This document shows, in pieces, positions 36,150 through 44,178 of a stretch of DNA of 54,967 nucleotides (the stretch's first letter is position 1; each line of letters starts with the position of its first letter). The notes beneath the pieces were generated by a model that worked only from the letters and a program-made list of their open reading frames with translations, was not told the origin of the DNA and did no database searches. This DNA comes from Rhodanobacteraceae bacterium (lineage in GTDB: Bacteria; Pseudomonadota; Gammaproteobacteria; Xanthomonadales; SZUA-5), in the NCBI GenBank assembly GCA_016717705.1, contig JADKFD010000058.1, forward strand, positions 1 through 54,967, in the 5' to 3' direction. A program made the translations under genes and the position numbers.

Positions 36150-36557
36150 TCAGTCCCAAGGATTCATGAGACTCACCGACGTGCCGTCGAAATCCGAGGA
36201 CTTGCGGGTTGCCAACTTGCTGCCGTGCGTGATGGCAATGGCGGCGATCATTCCATCCTGCGCGGACATCGATCTGCCGCGCCGGACAGCGCCACCCATC
36301 AGCGTGCCGTAGACCAACTCGCACTCCTCGGTGAACGCGAACACGCGGCCGGCGAAGCGCTGACGCCAGGCTTCGAGACCCGCCGCGAGACGTTGGGCGC
36401 GCTGATCCGGCGGCAGCTTGTTGATACCGAAGGCGAGTTCGGCGATGACCACGCTGGACAGCGCCAGTTCGGCGTCGTGGCGGACCAGCCAGTCGACGAC
36501 CCGCTGATCCGGGCGCAGGCGCATCGTTTCCGAGATGACGTTGGTGTCGAGGAAGAT
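36150..36557 (-). CDS. PIN-domain (VapC/FitB-type) toxin lacking a canonical start codon
   Basis: The frame encodes a PIN ribonuclease: LDTNVISE (first catalytic Asp), SVVIAELAFG (Glu), SAQDGMIAAIA (Asp) and the C-terminal SDFDG. The conserved LDTN sits upstream of the first ATG (36524). In frame upstream there is only ATC at 36557, GTA at 36560, CTT, then a TGA at 36566-36564. The coordinates assume translation from about ATC 36557, directly overlapping the antitoxin TAA. Starting at ATG 36524 would delete the first catalytic aspartate. Either a non-canonical, coupled start is used or the toxin has lost its initiation codon. Confidence 0.72.
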   Translation of the reverse strand: MFLDTNVISETMRLRPDQRVVDWLVRHDAELALSSVVIAELAFGINKLPPDQRAQRLAAGLEAWRQRFAGRVFAFTEECELVYGTLMGGAVRRGRSMSAQDGMIAAIAITHGSKLATRKSSDFDGTSVSLMNPWD

Positions 36558-36805
36558 TACAAGTCAACGCCCGGATTGGCCGTTCGCGATTCGCGGATCA
36601 AGGCATCGAGGTCGACGTCTGCGCCGAAGTCCGTGCTCATGCGCGCATAGAACGACGCCGCCGACTCGCGTCCGGTCTGCGCCGATTCGTAGGCCTCAAG
36701 GGCGCGCTCAACGATCTCGGCGACCGACCGACGTTCACGCTTTGCGAGACGGTGTGCGAGTTCCCGCGCGCGCGCGCTGCGGACGGAAAGCTGGGGCTCT
36801 GCCAA
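36557..36805 (-). CDS. VapB-type antitoxin (Rv0623-like)
   Basis: 82 residues from TTG 36805, preceded by GGGAG at 7 nt, which decides against the longer frame. An N-terminal strand plus helix-turn-helix/RHH-like segment (LSVRSARARELAHRLAKRE) is followed by an acidic toxin-neutralising tail (ARMSTDFGADVDLDALIRES). It represses its own promoter and blocks the PIN toxin in this family. The TAA stop overlaps the toxin frame. The pair sits between tdh and the broken BNR gene, typical of a horizontally acquired module. Confidence 0.8.
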   Translation of the reverse strand: MAEPQLSVRSARARELAHRLAKRERRSVAEIVERALEAYESAQTGRESAASFYARMSTDFGADVDLDALIRESRTANPGVDL

Positions 36806-36894
36806 GGTCAACTCCCTTCTGCACCCACCATCAATCGAATCTGCGCGCCGATGCCCAGACGCGCCGGCCCTGCGCGGCGCGCTGGCGCAGGAAG

Positions 36895-39370
36895 CCAACA
36901 TGGGGCCCCTACTGGCTGGATCGCGCCACCTACCCCACTGGCCACTTCAATCCGCGCTGGCTGTACGACGCCGGGATCGAAGCTGCCAACGTGTCGCAGG
37001 ACCTGCCCGACGGCACCACGTCCTCGCGCGAACGCCGGCAATGCGCTGGCATCCCACCGTGTTCACGCCCCTTGGCCCGCGCCCGCTGGGGACCGGCGGC
37101 GGCGAATCCGGCCGCGCCAATGTGGTGCTCGGGCACCCGACCAATCCGGCGATCGCGTGGATGGGTTCGAACGGCGGTGGCGTGTGGAAGACCACCAACT
37201 GCTGCGACGCCAACACCACCTGGGTCAACACCACCGACAATTCGGCGAACCTGGAACCGATCCAGAACAGCGCGATCGGCGACATGACGCTGGACCCGAA
37301 CAATCCGGACGTGCTCTACGCCGGCACCGGCGATCTGCGCTTCGGTTCGTTTGCGTTCGGCTCCAATGGTGTGCTGAAGTCGGTTGATGGCGGCAACACC
37401 TGGACGGTCAAGGGCGCCGATGTGTTCAACCCCTTCTACCCGCCCAACGTCAACCTGCCGCCGCAATACCAGGCGATCGGCAAGGTGGTGGTCGATCCGA
37501 ACAACTCGAACATCGTCATCGTCGGCGCCAAGACCGGCGTATATCTCTCGTATGACGGCGGCGACAATTGGACTGGCCCATGCCTGACCAACGCCTTTCC
37601 GACACAGCGCCAGGACATTACCGGCCTGATTGCGACTGACCAGGGTGCAACCACCAGGCTGATCGCGTCTGTGGGTACACGAGGGTTTGCCACCACGGTG
37701 CAGACCGGGCTCGAACAGAATGGCGCCAATGGCGTCTATCGGGCCACGGTGCCCGCAAGCGGCTGCCCGGTGGATTGGACGACGCTGACACGAGCCGACA
37801 ATGGCTGGCCAGCGGGTACTTCCACGGGAAATCCGTTCCCGACGAATACGCTGGGTCGAGTAGAAATCGCGTTGGCGCCCTCCGATTCGAACGTGGTCTA
37901 TGCATTGGTAGCGCAAATTCCCCCGGTCGGTCGGACCGAGTGATCCTGGGCATTTGGCGCAGCGCCAATGCCGGCGACACTGGCTGCAGCCGCAGACTGG
38001 CACGATCACCGGCTCGGGCGCGCAGAGCTGGTACAACGCCGGCCTGACGGTCCATCCCACCGATCCGAACACGGTTATCCTGAGCGCTTTCCGCACCCTC
38101 CGCTCGACCACCGGCGGCAGCGCCTTGGGCAACATCGGGATCGGCGCCGCATGTCGACCATCACGCGCGCGCGTTCGTCAACAACGACCCCAACCGCCTG
38201 CTCATCGGCACCGACGGTGGCGTCTACTACAGTGGCAATGCGATGGCCGCCTCGCCGACCTGGACCTCGCTGAACGCCACTCTCAACACCATCGAGTTCT
38301 ATTCCGGCGGCATTTCGCCGAATTTCAACACCGCGCCCAACGCCAGTGCGGTCGGCGGCGCGCAAGACAACTCGTGCATGGTCTCGACCTGGGCCGGCGG
38401 CAACTTCGGCGCGCAGTCCTGGGCAGGGCGCAATGGCGGCGACGGCTTCTGGAGCACCATCGAGCCGATCCTGCAGCAGCGCTGGTACTACTCCAGCCAG
38501 AACGGCGCCATCGTCGCCACCAGCACCGCCAGCGGTGGCCTCGGCAGCACCAGCGCGTCCAGCGCCTCACCGAGCGGCTGGGGCGGTGATCGCAAGACCT
38601 TCGTCACCAACTTCGATCTCTATCGTTTCGGCGGCGAGACCACCGGCTGCCCGGCCGCCACCGGCTGCGGCCGCATCATCGCCGGCAGCTATCGAGTCTG
38701 GGAATCGGTGACCGGCGGCGTGCCGACCAGCAGCTGGCTGGCCAACAGCCCGGATCTGACCAAGGGCACGCTGGCTGACCGCTCCTTCATCAACCAGGTG
38801 GCCTACGCGGTGAACACGCCGAACAACGCGATTGCCGGCACCAACGACGGCAATGTCTGGATCGGCTTCAACATGGGCCAGAACGTTGCCAATTCGGCCA
38901 CCTGGGTCAACGTCACCGGCGCCAACACCGTGTTGCCCAATCGCTTCGTGCTGGATGTGGCCACCGATCCGCTCGATCCGCTGATCGGCTACGCGGTGAT
39001 GGCCGGCTTCGACCAGAACACGCCAAGCACGCCCGGTCACGTGTTCCAGGTCAAGTGCACGGCCAGCTGCGCCAGCTTCACCTGGCGCAACGTCTCGGGC
39101 AATCTGCCCAACATCCCGGTCAACAGCGTGATCGTCAATCCGCATCGGCCGACGCAGGTGTTCGCCGGCTCCGATTGGGGCCTGTACTACACCGACGACG
39201 TCGAGGCCAATCCGGTGGTGTGGCAGAAGCACCTGGGCCTTCCCAACGTGATGATCTGGGACATGACCATTGACCGCGGATTCACCACGCTGGCGGTGTG
39301 GACGCGCGCGCGCGGCGCCTGGGTGTGGCCGTTGCCGAGCGATGGCGTGTTCGCGAACGGGTTTGAATGA
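36895..39370 (+). pseudogene. BNR/sialidase-like secreted beta-propeller protein, multiply frameshifted
   Basis: Four or more frame changes split one product. Frame 1 carries WGPYWLDRATYPTGHFNPRW (36897 on). From about 37040 frame 0 has TGGGESGRANVVLG, VDGGNTWTVKG and VYLSYDGGDNWTG. At about 37940 frame 2 reads VILGIWRSANAG, and from about 37990 frame 1 reads GSGAQSWYNAGLTVHPTDPN. From about 38150 frame 2 runs through IGTDGGVYYSGN to the end. The VDGGNTW-type Asp-box repeats indicate a sialidase/VPS10-like propeller. No signal peptide or start is found at the 5' end, where the TA module begins. The product ends DGVFANGFE. Indel error or genuine decay are both possible. Confidence 0.78.
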
Positions 39371-39385
39371 ACCGAGAGTGGCAAT

Positions 39386-39519
39386 GTAGGTCACGTTGGC
39401 CGCACTGCGGCCTACGTGACGATGACCCTGGCAACGGCAGGTCACGTTGGTCGCGCAGGGACCTACGTGACGGCCACCCCACCTGTCACGTAGCCCGCGG
39501 CGCGGGCAACGTGACCTAC
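39386..39519. repeat. family A repeats (two or more units)
   Basis: GTAGGTCACGTTGGCCGCACTGCGGCCTACGTGAC, then CAGGTCACGTTGGTCGCGCAGGGACCTACGTGAC, then CTGTCACGTAGCCCGCGGCGCGGGCAACGTGACCTAC, described here in pieces. Each unit is itself a hairpin, and outer ends are inverted. It lies between the broken BNR gene and the lipoprotein gene. Confidence 0.75.
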
Positions 39520-39528
39520 GCCGATACA

Positions 39529-40227
39529 ATGAGTCATTCCGTTCGGATCGCGCTGCTGCTCGCGACGCTGCTCCTGAGCGCCTGCGCGCAAACCAGCCAC
39601 CACCGCGCCGATGGCGTCACCGAGCAGGCGGCACTTGGTCGCGGTGCGCAGGTGCTGATCGTCGAGCCCGACATCGAACTGACTGAACTCTTGACCAGCG
39701 GTGTGCAGCAACCGCGCGCCGACTGGACCGCCGCGGCGCGCGAATACGCCACCGCGGCGCTGGATGCCGCTCTCAAGTCGCGCGGTGCGCAACTGAGCCA
39801 CTACCGCGTTCCGCAGGATCCGCTGCAGAAGGAGGAACAACGCCAGTCGATCCTGCTGCACCAGGCAGTCGGCACCAGCATCCTGCTGCACCGGCACTTC
39901 AACGTGCCGCTGCCGCACAAGGGCAAGGCTTTCGATTGGACCCTCGGCCCCGGCGTGCGCAAGCTGGATCCGGACGCCCGCTACGCCTTGTTCTTGTTCC
40001 TGCGCGACAGCTACGCCACTGGCAACCGCAAGGCCGTCATGGCGATCGGCATGGTGTTCGGCATCGGCGTATCGCTCGGTCAGCAGGTCGGCTTTGCCTC
40101 GCTGGTCGATCTGAACGATGGCCGCGTGGTCTGGTTCAACCTGCTCAACTCGGCAACCGGCGACATGCGCAATGCGGAAGGCGCGAAGGCGGCGGTTGCG
40201 ATGTTGCTGGATGGGGTGCCGTTGTGA
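39529..40227 (+). CDS. putative lipoprotein of unknown function
   Basis: 232 residues from ATG 39529, immediately after the family A repeat; the longer frame to 39367 is read from repeat DNA. A lipoprotein signal (VRIALLLATLLLSAC, lipobox LSAC) is followed by an alpha/beta domain (GAQVLIVEPDIELTELLTSG). A central GxG-rich hydrophobic segment (AVMAIGMVFGIGVSLGQQVGF) and a C-terminal strand pattern FASLVDLNDGRVVWFNLL suggest a periplasm-facing domain. I do not recognise the family. A repeat and an M48 protease lipoprotein gene follow. Confidence 0.78.
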   Translation: MSHSVRIALLLATLLLSACAQTSHHRADGVTEQAALGRGAQVLIVEPDIELTELLTSGVQQPRADWTAAAREYATAALDAALKSRGAQLSHYRVPQDPLQKEEQRQSILLHQAVGTSILLHRHFNVPLPHKGKAFDWTLGPGVRKLDPDARYALFLFLRDSYATGNRKAVMAIGMVFGIGVSLGQQVGFASLVDLNDGRVVWFNLLNSATGDMRNAEGAKAAVAMLLDGVPL

Positions 40228-40248
40228 GCGCGCCGGTTGTCGGCGAGG

Positions 40249-40316
40249 AGCATCGCGCGCGAGCGCGCTCCTACAAATTTCCGAGAGTCCACGCGAAGTT
40301 GTAGGGCGCGCTTGCC
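40249..40316. repeat. REPIN-like palindrome, family B (copy 2, degenerate right arm)
   Basis: The left arm GAGCATCGCGCGCGAGCGCGCTCCTACAA is intact (described in pieces), core TTCCGAGAGTCCACGCGAAG, and the right arm TTGTAGGGCGCGCTTGCC is worn. The right arm ends 2 nt before the GTG start of the M48 gene, so the repeat supplies its leader. Confidence 0.7.
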
Positions 40317-40317
40317 C

Positions 40318-41451
40318 GTGCCCCCTGCCCTTCTGCGCACGCTGCTGGTTGTCTCGTGCCTGCTCCTCACCGCCTGCGCCACGCCCACGGTCGACCGCCT
40401 CGCCCCCGCCGCGCCGCCGCTGGACGCCGCCAGCGACGAAGCCGGCCTGATCATGCAGATGAACCGCTACGAGGAGGATCTGGCCAATTCGGCGGCGCTG
40501 GTGCGCGATCCGGCGCTCAATCGCTATCTGTCCGAACTGACCTGCAAGCTCGCCGGCGACTACTGTCCGGAAATCCGCGTCTATCTGGTGCGCCAACCCT
40601 ATTTCAACGCGCAGATGGGCCCCAATGGCATGCTCATCATCTGGACCGGCCTTTTGCTGCGGGTCGAGGACGAGGCGCAGCTGGCCTTCGTGATCGGCCA
40701 TGAGGTCGGTCACTATGTCGAACGCCATTCGCTGGCGCGCTGGCTCAAGCTCAAATCGACCAGCAACCTGGCATTGGCCCTGCAGGTGCTCGGCGGCGGC
40801 GGACTGATCGGCGCCGCGGCCAGCATGGGCGCCTACGGCACCCTGTACGCCTTCGGTCGCGACCAGGAGCGCGCTGCGGACGACTATGGCCTCATGCGTC
40901 TGCGCGAACTCGGCTACGACGACCATCGCGCTGGCACGCTGTGGGCCGCCGTGTGGGAAGAGGAGAAGGTGCGCGACAAGGAATTGCTGTCGTCGATCTT
41001 TGCCACCCACCCGGCCAGCGAGGAGCGACGCGATCGACTGACCCAGGCGGCCGCAACGGATGGTGGCACGCTGGGCGCCGACGCCTTCCGCGCCGCTATC
41101 GATGCGCAGCGTGACGAATGGCTCGGCGACGAGATCTCGCGTCGCCACTACGCTCAGACCGAGGTCCTGTTGCAGCGCCTCGGCGGCTTGCCTTTTGATG
41201 CGGCGCAGACCCATTTCTACCGCGGCGAGATGTACCGGCGCCGCGCCCATCCAGGCGACTTCGAGCTGGCGATTGCTGCATACCGGGACGCCATCGCCAC
41301 CGGCAACGGCGTGCCCGCGAACTGGCGCGGCCTCGGCCTGGCACTGCGTCAGCTCGGTCGCAACGACGAGGCCAGGAGCGCCTTCGACGAGTATCTCAAG
41401 CGCGCTCCGCAAGCCGAGGATCGCGCCTTGATCGAGGGGTGGCTGCGATGA
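40318..41451 (+). CDS. M48-family metalloprotease lipoprotein
   Basis: 377 residues from GTG 40318. The lipoprotein signal is LLRTLLVVSCLLLTAC (lipobox LTAC). The peptidase M48 domain has zinc motif HEVGHYVERH and downstream glutamate RDQERAADDYGL. A C-terminal helical TPR-like region (about 290-377, ALRQLGRNDEARSAFDEYLK) follows. Similar periplasmic M48 proteins (BepA/YcaL type) act in outer-membrane quality control. Its TGA overlaps an ATG of the next lipoprotein frame (ATGA at 41448-41451), so the two are probably co-translated. Confidence 0.88.
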   Translation: MPPALLRTLLVVSCLLLTACATPTVDRLAPAAPPLDAASDEAGLIMQMNRYEEDLANSAALVRDPALNRYLSELTCKLAGDYCPEIRVYLVRQPYFNAQMGPNGMLIIWTGLLLRVEDEAQLAFVIGHEVGHYVERHSLARWLKLKSTSNLALALQVLGGGGLIGAAASMGAYGTLYAFGRDQERAADDYGLMRLRELGYDDHRAGTLWAAVWEEEKVRDKELLSSIFATHPASEERRDRLTQAAATDGGTLGADAFRAAIDAQRDEWLGDEISRRHYAQTEVLLQRLGGLPFDAAQTHFYRGEMYRRRAHPGDFELAIAAYRDAIATGNGVPANWRGLGLALRQLGRNDEARSAFDEYLKRAPQAEDRALIEGWLR

Positions 41452-42102
41452 TGCGAGCAACACCACCAACCTGCTGCGCTGTTCCCGGTTGTGGGAGCGA
41501 CCTTGCGTCGCTAGCAATGCAAGCCTCCAACTCGCGACGCAAGCTCGCTCCCACAGGATTCGCACGACACGGGCTGCTCGTGCTGTTGTTGACCTTGCTT
41601 GGCGGCTGCTCATCGCCCCTGGTCAAGCCCGGCGCGCAAACGGTCGACGGCCTGCCGCTGTCGACGCCGCTGTCCTGGAGCGACCTTGGGCCATCAGGGC
41701 CAGCGCCTGTGGACGCGCGACGGTGTCAGCCTCAACGCGCTGCGCATCTACACCGACATCGAACCCGGCGAGCATGTGTTCCGCGCGCGCCTGCGCGGCG
41801 AGCGCGACGAAGGCGCGCGCTTTCGCGCCGGACTCAGCGATGTCGAAATTGCCGAGTTGATCGTCGAGGGCCTGCGCACTTCCTCACTGGTCAATGTACG
41901 CGCCACTGATTTGCGCCCAGCCACCCTGAATGGCCGCAGCGGATTTCGCGCCGAGTTGGCCTTCGACAACAACGGCGGGCTGCACTACCGCGGCCTGGTG
42001 CTCGCCGAGGGCGAGGACGGCAGCCTGAGTTTCCTGATGTACACGGCGCCGGCCGAGTTCTATTTCGAGCGTGACCGGGCGGTGGTGGAAGTCGATTTTT
42101 GA
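41448..42102 (+). pseudogene. lipoprotein of unknown function, frameshifted near 41690, with a REP element in its 5' coding region
   Basis: The frame from ATG 41448 runs through a family C palindrome (41489-41556) and then a lipoprotein signal (LLVLLLTLLGGC, lipobox LGGC), giving an n-region of about 45 residues. After WSDLG near 41690 the frame changes, and HQGQRLWTRDGVSLNALRI continues open to 42102. The C-terminal domain is mixed alpha/beta (DVEIAELIVEGL, GRSGFRAELAFDNNGG, FYFERDRAVVEVDF). The family is not recognised. One missing or extra base restores a single 200-residue lipoprotein, so this may be an error rather than decay. Confidence 0.65.
41489..41556. repeat. family C-type palindrome inside the lipoprotein 5' region
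   Basis: TTGTGGGAGCGACCTTGCGTCGC faces GCGACGCAAGCTCGCTCCCACA (41531-41555), separated by about 20 nt, so the element is a long hairpin. It is in frame with the downstream lipoprotein signal sequence and has no stop codon in that frame. Confidence 0.7.
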
Positions 42103-42145
42103 CAGCTTGGCGGGTGGCAGGAACGCACCACGAGTATTGGAAGAT

Positions 42146-42227
42146 GAGCATCGCGCGCGAGCGCGCTCCTACAATTCTTGCGTGGACTTTCGGCAAATTT
42201 GTAGGAGCGCGCTCGCGCGCGATGCTC
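42146..42227. repeat. REPIN-like palindrome, family B (copy 3, most complete)
   Basis: GAGCATCGCGCGCGAGCGCG plus CTCCTACAA, core TTCTTGCGTGGACTTTCGGC, then the exact inverted arm TTGTAGGAGCGCGCTCGCGC plus GCGATGCTC. It lies between the convergent lipoprotein and rsmE genes. The arms are nearly perfect over about 28 nt. Confidence 0.85.
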
Positions 42228-42239
42228 CTATTCCAAGCC

Positions 42240-42989
42240 TTACAAATCTCCCCAATGCGATTGCAGCGCCGCGATCGCCGCCAGCCCGGCGGTCTCGGTG
42301 CGCAACACACGCGGCCCCAGGCGCAGCCGGACAAAACCCATGCGTTGCAACAAGGTGGCCTCGTTGTCGCTGAAACCGCCTTCGGGGCCGACGGCGAGGA
42401 TGGCCTCGCAGGCTGCCGGCAGGTCGCGCAAGCTGGCGTCGCCTTCGGGGTCCAGCATCAGGCGCATCGACTGCGGGTTCACGGCCGGCGCCGCGGCGCC
42501 CAATTGCACCAGCCAGTTCGGCAACGACAGCGGCGCTGCCAGCGTGGACAGGATCGCCCGCCCGCTCTGCTCGCAGGCTGAGGCGATGACCTGGCGCCAG
42601 TGCGCCACCCGCCGCGCTTCGCGCTCGGCATCCAGGCGCACCTCGGTGCGCTCGGTGGCCAGCGGCTGGATTGCATGCACGCCCAATTCGGTCGCTTTCT
42701 GCAGCACCAGGTCCATCTTCTCGCCGCGGCACAGACCCTGCGCCAGAGTCAGTCGCAATGGCGACTCCGACAGCGGCGACACCTCGCCCTCGATCCGCGC
42801 CAGGGTGCGCTTGCGCTCCAGCGAGGTCAGCGTGGACCGATATTCGCGGCCATTGCCGTTGAACAACTGCACACTGTCGCCGCTGCGCAGGCGCAGCACG
42901 CGCGTCAGATGGTTGGCCAACTCCTCGGTGAGCGCCACTTCCTGTCCGGTCACCAGCTCGATATCGACAAATCCGCGCGTGGTGCGCAT
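42240..42989 (-). CDS. rsmE: 16S rRNA (uracil(1498)-N(3))-methyltransferase RsmE
   Basis: 249 residues from ATG 42989 (the frame continues to 43013 but MRTTRGFVDI is the natural start). A PUA-like N-terminal domain precedes a SPOUT methyltransferase domain with the trefoil-knot SAM loop AILAVGPEGGFSDNE and LGPRVLRTETAGLAAIAAL at the C-terminus. Upstream QKATELGVHAIQPLATERTEV is also typical. It methylates U1498 of 16S rRNA. Monocistronic; the REPIN follows its stop. Confidence 0.95.
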   Translation of the reverse strand: MRTTRGFVDIELVTGQEVALTEELANHLTRVLRLRSGDSVQLFNGNGREYRSTLTSLERKRTLARIEGEVSPLSESPLRLTLAQGLCRGEKMDLVLQKATELGVHAIQPLATERTEVRLDAEREARRVAHWRQVIASACEQSGRAILSTLAAPLSLPNWLVQLGAAAPAVNPQSMRLMLDPEGDASLRDLPAACEAILAVGPEGGFSDNEATLLQRMGFVRLRLGPRVLRTETAGLAAIAALQSHWGDL

Positions 42990-43224
42990 GGGTGGCTTCC
43001 GTTTGCAATTCAAGCAGTGATCCTGCCTCAGGCGCGCGCAGACGTCGATATCACGCTTCCTGCGCCGAGCGTCGAGCGCAGCGGCAACCGCTACCGGTTC
43101 GAGGCGACCGTGGTAGCGCGGCCACGGCGTGCGGGCTGCACCAGGCGTCAGTGATCGCGCCGGGGGCGGGGGCTGGGGCCGCGCGTACCCGGCCTACGGT
43201 CCGCGGACTTCGGCCGTGGTTGGC

Positions 43225-43977
43225 CTACTCCGGCTTGCCCGACTCCATCTGTTGTAGCCAGGCCGGGCCACCGAGCTGCTCCATCTGGCGCACGATCCAG
43301 CTGGCGCGCTGGTGCAGATAGGGCGTCGGCTTGTCGGCACGCCGGCGGCGCGGATCGGGCAATGTCGCCACCATCAATGCCAGTTGGTACGGCGCCAGTG
43401 TCGAACACGGCTTGCCGAATCGACGCTGGCAGGCCGAGCAGAAGCCGAACATGCCATCACCGGTTTCGGCGATGTTGAGGTAGGTCTCCAGCACGCGCTT
43501 CTTCGGCCAGGCCAGTTCCACCAAAGCGGTGAAATAGACCTCCAGCCCCTTGCGCAGCCAGCTGCGGCCGCTCCACAGAAACAGGTTCTTGGCTACCTGC
43601 TGGCTGATCGTGCTGGCGCCACGCAGGCGCTCGCCGTCCTCGGCCGCATCCAGCGCCTTCTTGATCTCGACGGTATCGAAGCCGTGATGGTCGAGGAAAC
43701 GCTGGTCCTCCGAGGCGACCACGGCGAGCGGCAGATACGGCCCGAAGGATTCGAATTCACACCATTGGTAGTCGATGCGGAAATCGTCCTGCCCGGCTGC
43801 ACGCGCCTGAAGGATGCGCTCGGCCATCACCCCGGACAGCGGCGGCGCGGCAAAGCGGAAGATCAGGACCAGCAGCAGGCTGAACACGACCGGCGTCAGC
43901 AACAGGATCAGCAGCCAGCGGCGCCATCGGCGTTTGCGGGTTTGCCGCGGCGGTGGTGTCGGTTTGCTTCTGGCCAT
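43225..43977 (-). CDS. mtgA: monofunctional biosynthetic peptidoglycan transglycosylase MtgA
   Basis: 250 residues. A basic cytosolic N-terminus and one transmembrane helix (WLLILLLTPVVFSLLLVLIF) precede the GT51 domain. Its catalytic glutamate lies in VASEDQRFLDHHGFD, followed by RGASTISQQVAKNLFLW and LETYLNIAETGDGMFG. It polymerises lipid II into glycan strands at the inner membrane. Its length matches E. coli MtgA (242). Two family B palindromes lie upstream of its start. Confidence 0.95.
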   Translation of the reverse strand: MARSKPTPPPRQTRKRRWRRWLLILLLTPVVFSLLLVLIFRFAAPPLSGVMAERILQARAAGQDDFRIDYQWCEFESFGPYLPLAVVASEDQRFLDHHGFDTVEIKKALDAAEDGERLRGASTISQQVAKNLFLWSGRSWLRKGLEVYFTALVELAWPKKRVLETYLNIAETGDGMFGFCSACQRRFGKPCSTLAPYQLALMVATLPDPRRRRADKPTPYLHQRASWIVRQMEQLGGPAWLQQMESGKPE

Positions 43978-44004
43978 GGCGGCAGCATAGGGGAGATCGC
44001 AAAG

Positions 44005-44080
44005 GCATCGCGCGCGAGCGCGCTCCTACATCCTTGCCGATAGATCACGGGCAATCTGTAGGAGCGACCTTGGTCGCGAT
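44005..44080. repeat. REPIN-like palindrome, family B (copy 4)
   Basis: Left arm GCATCGCGCGCGAGCGCGCT plus CCTACA, core CCTTGCCGATAGATCACGGGC, right arm TGTAGGAGCGACCTTGGTCG. The two arms are of different types (GAGCGCGCTC versus GAGCGACCTTGGTCGC). Confidence 0.75.
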
Positions 44081-44084
44081 CAGA

Positions 44085-44162
44085 AGCATCGCGCGCAAGC
44101 GCGCTCCTACAACCTTGCCGAAGAGTCACGCAAGAATTGTAGGAGCGACCTTGGTCGCGATG
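44085..44162. repeat. REPIN-like palindrome, family B (copy 5)
   Basis: Tandem neighbour of copy 4 with the same mixed arms and the core CCTTGCCGAAGAGTCACGCA, which is the reverse complement of the core in copy 3. Between mtgA and phaC. Confidence 0.75.
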
Positions 44163-44178
44163 CCTTTCGCGCCGTTAC

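Noticed and set aside
43018..43224. Possible small gene between rsmE and mtgA (ADVDITLPAPSVERSG)
   Set aside because: The stretch looks protein-like but has no start codon or ribosome site of its own and no recognisable family.
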